NCBI GenBank assembly: GCA_016714985.1
Contig: JADKBS010000026.1
Coordinates: forward strand, 62,001-126,000
Origin: Saprospiraceae bacterium
Lineage (GTDB): Bacteria > Bacteroidota > Bacteroidia > Chitinophagales > Saprospiraceae
Length of the DNA: 64,000 nt
Direction of reading: 5' to 3'
Below the pieces are notes generated by a model. It saw only the letters and a list, made by a program, of their open reading frames with translations. It did no database searches and was not told the DNA's origin. Both the position numbers and the translations under genes were made by a program. This document shows positions 63,881-64,000 of the stretch, one piece after another (the first letter of the stretch is position 1; each line of letters opens with the position of its first letter).

Positions 63881-64000
63881 ATGGACTTTACTGATTTGGT
63901 AAAAGAAAGCGAGAAGGCAGACTTGGCCTACATGGAATGGTACGCCAATTTGCCAGAAGAAAAGAAAGCGCAAATGCACCTCAACAGCCAGCATTTTGTG
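63881..64000 (+). CDS. Start of an unknown protein, cut by the window edge
   Basis: An ATG at 63881 opens a frame that continues to the last base: MDFTDLVKESEKADLAYMEW and on, highly charged and helical, with no signal peptide. It lies 53 bases after the MFS gene on the same strand. Too little is present to identify it. Confidence 0.5.
   Translation, partial: MDFTDLVKESEKADLAYMEWYANLPEEKKAQMHLNSQHFV

Overview
The window comes from a Bacteroidota genome, most likely a Saprospiria/Cytophagia-type gliding bacterium. The evidence is internal: type IX secretion (T9SS) type-B C-terminal domains, PorP/SprF proteins, a SusC/SusD pair, Bacteroidota-style TACCTTTG -7 promoter elements, and a subtype iii type VI secretion system (T6SSiii).

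Layout. (1) 1-14.9 kb, + strand: two very large T9SS-exported LRR adhesins (1-4505, cut by the window edge; 10182-13805). Between them lie an exported papain-like (C1) protease with a DUF4384-like domain, a small DUF4384-like exported protein, and an exported beta-propeller/caspase-like (C14) protease. A PorP/SprF protein follows. (2) 15.0-24.2 kb, + strand: a tightly packed operon encoding a eukaryote-like ubiquitin conjugation set. It holds an E1-like ThiF protein, a YukD/ubiquitin-like beta-grasp protein without a Gly-Gly tail, an E2/UBC protein with HPN and Cys, an exported single-span protein, a signal-peptide/single-span protein ending in a cytosolic JAB/JAMM peptidase, and a protein with a periplasmic vWA, a cytosolic RING-like Cys/His cluster, six further membrane spans and a C-terminal FHA domain. 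The predicted topology puts the whole Ub chemistry on the inner face of the membrane and the sensors in the periplasm. This is the most interesting system in the window. (3) 24.3-28.0 kb: a further T9SS type-B protein and a PorP-like fusion. (4) 28.0-37.7 kb, - strand: a T6SS effector island. It contains a TssO-like membrane/coiled-coil pair, a frameshifted CHAP amidase, an M15-like peptidase, small unknowns, a PAAR-Rhs protein with a GIY-YIG/URI-like toxin tip and its AT-rich Sel1-repeat neighbour (probable immunity), and a helical-repeat protein upstream of the Rhs gene. (5) 38.1-50.5 kb, + strand: the T6SSiii core, clpV-tssB-tssC-hcp-vgrG-tssE-tssF-tssG-tssN-tssK, without TssJ/L/M; a convergent M23 peptidase follows. 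(6) 51.9-53.9 kb: a scar holding a decayed IS1595-type transposase and other gene fragments. (7) 53.9-64 kb, + strand: a sugar-uptake locus with a GntR regulator, SusC/SusD, ROK kinase, mannose-6-phosphate isomerase-like protein and a sugar-porter MFS transporter, then a cut-off gene.

At least five small indels interrupt otherwise well-conserved genes (about 3498, 3533, 7838, 26345, 29846). Most lie in homopolymers or near-identical repeats, so either sequencing error or real phase variation/decay must be considered. All functional statements rest on motif recognition by eye; no database search was run.
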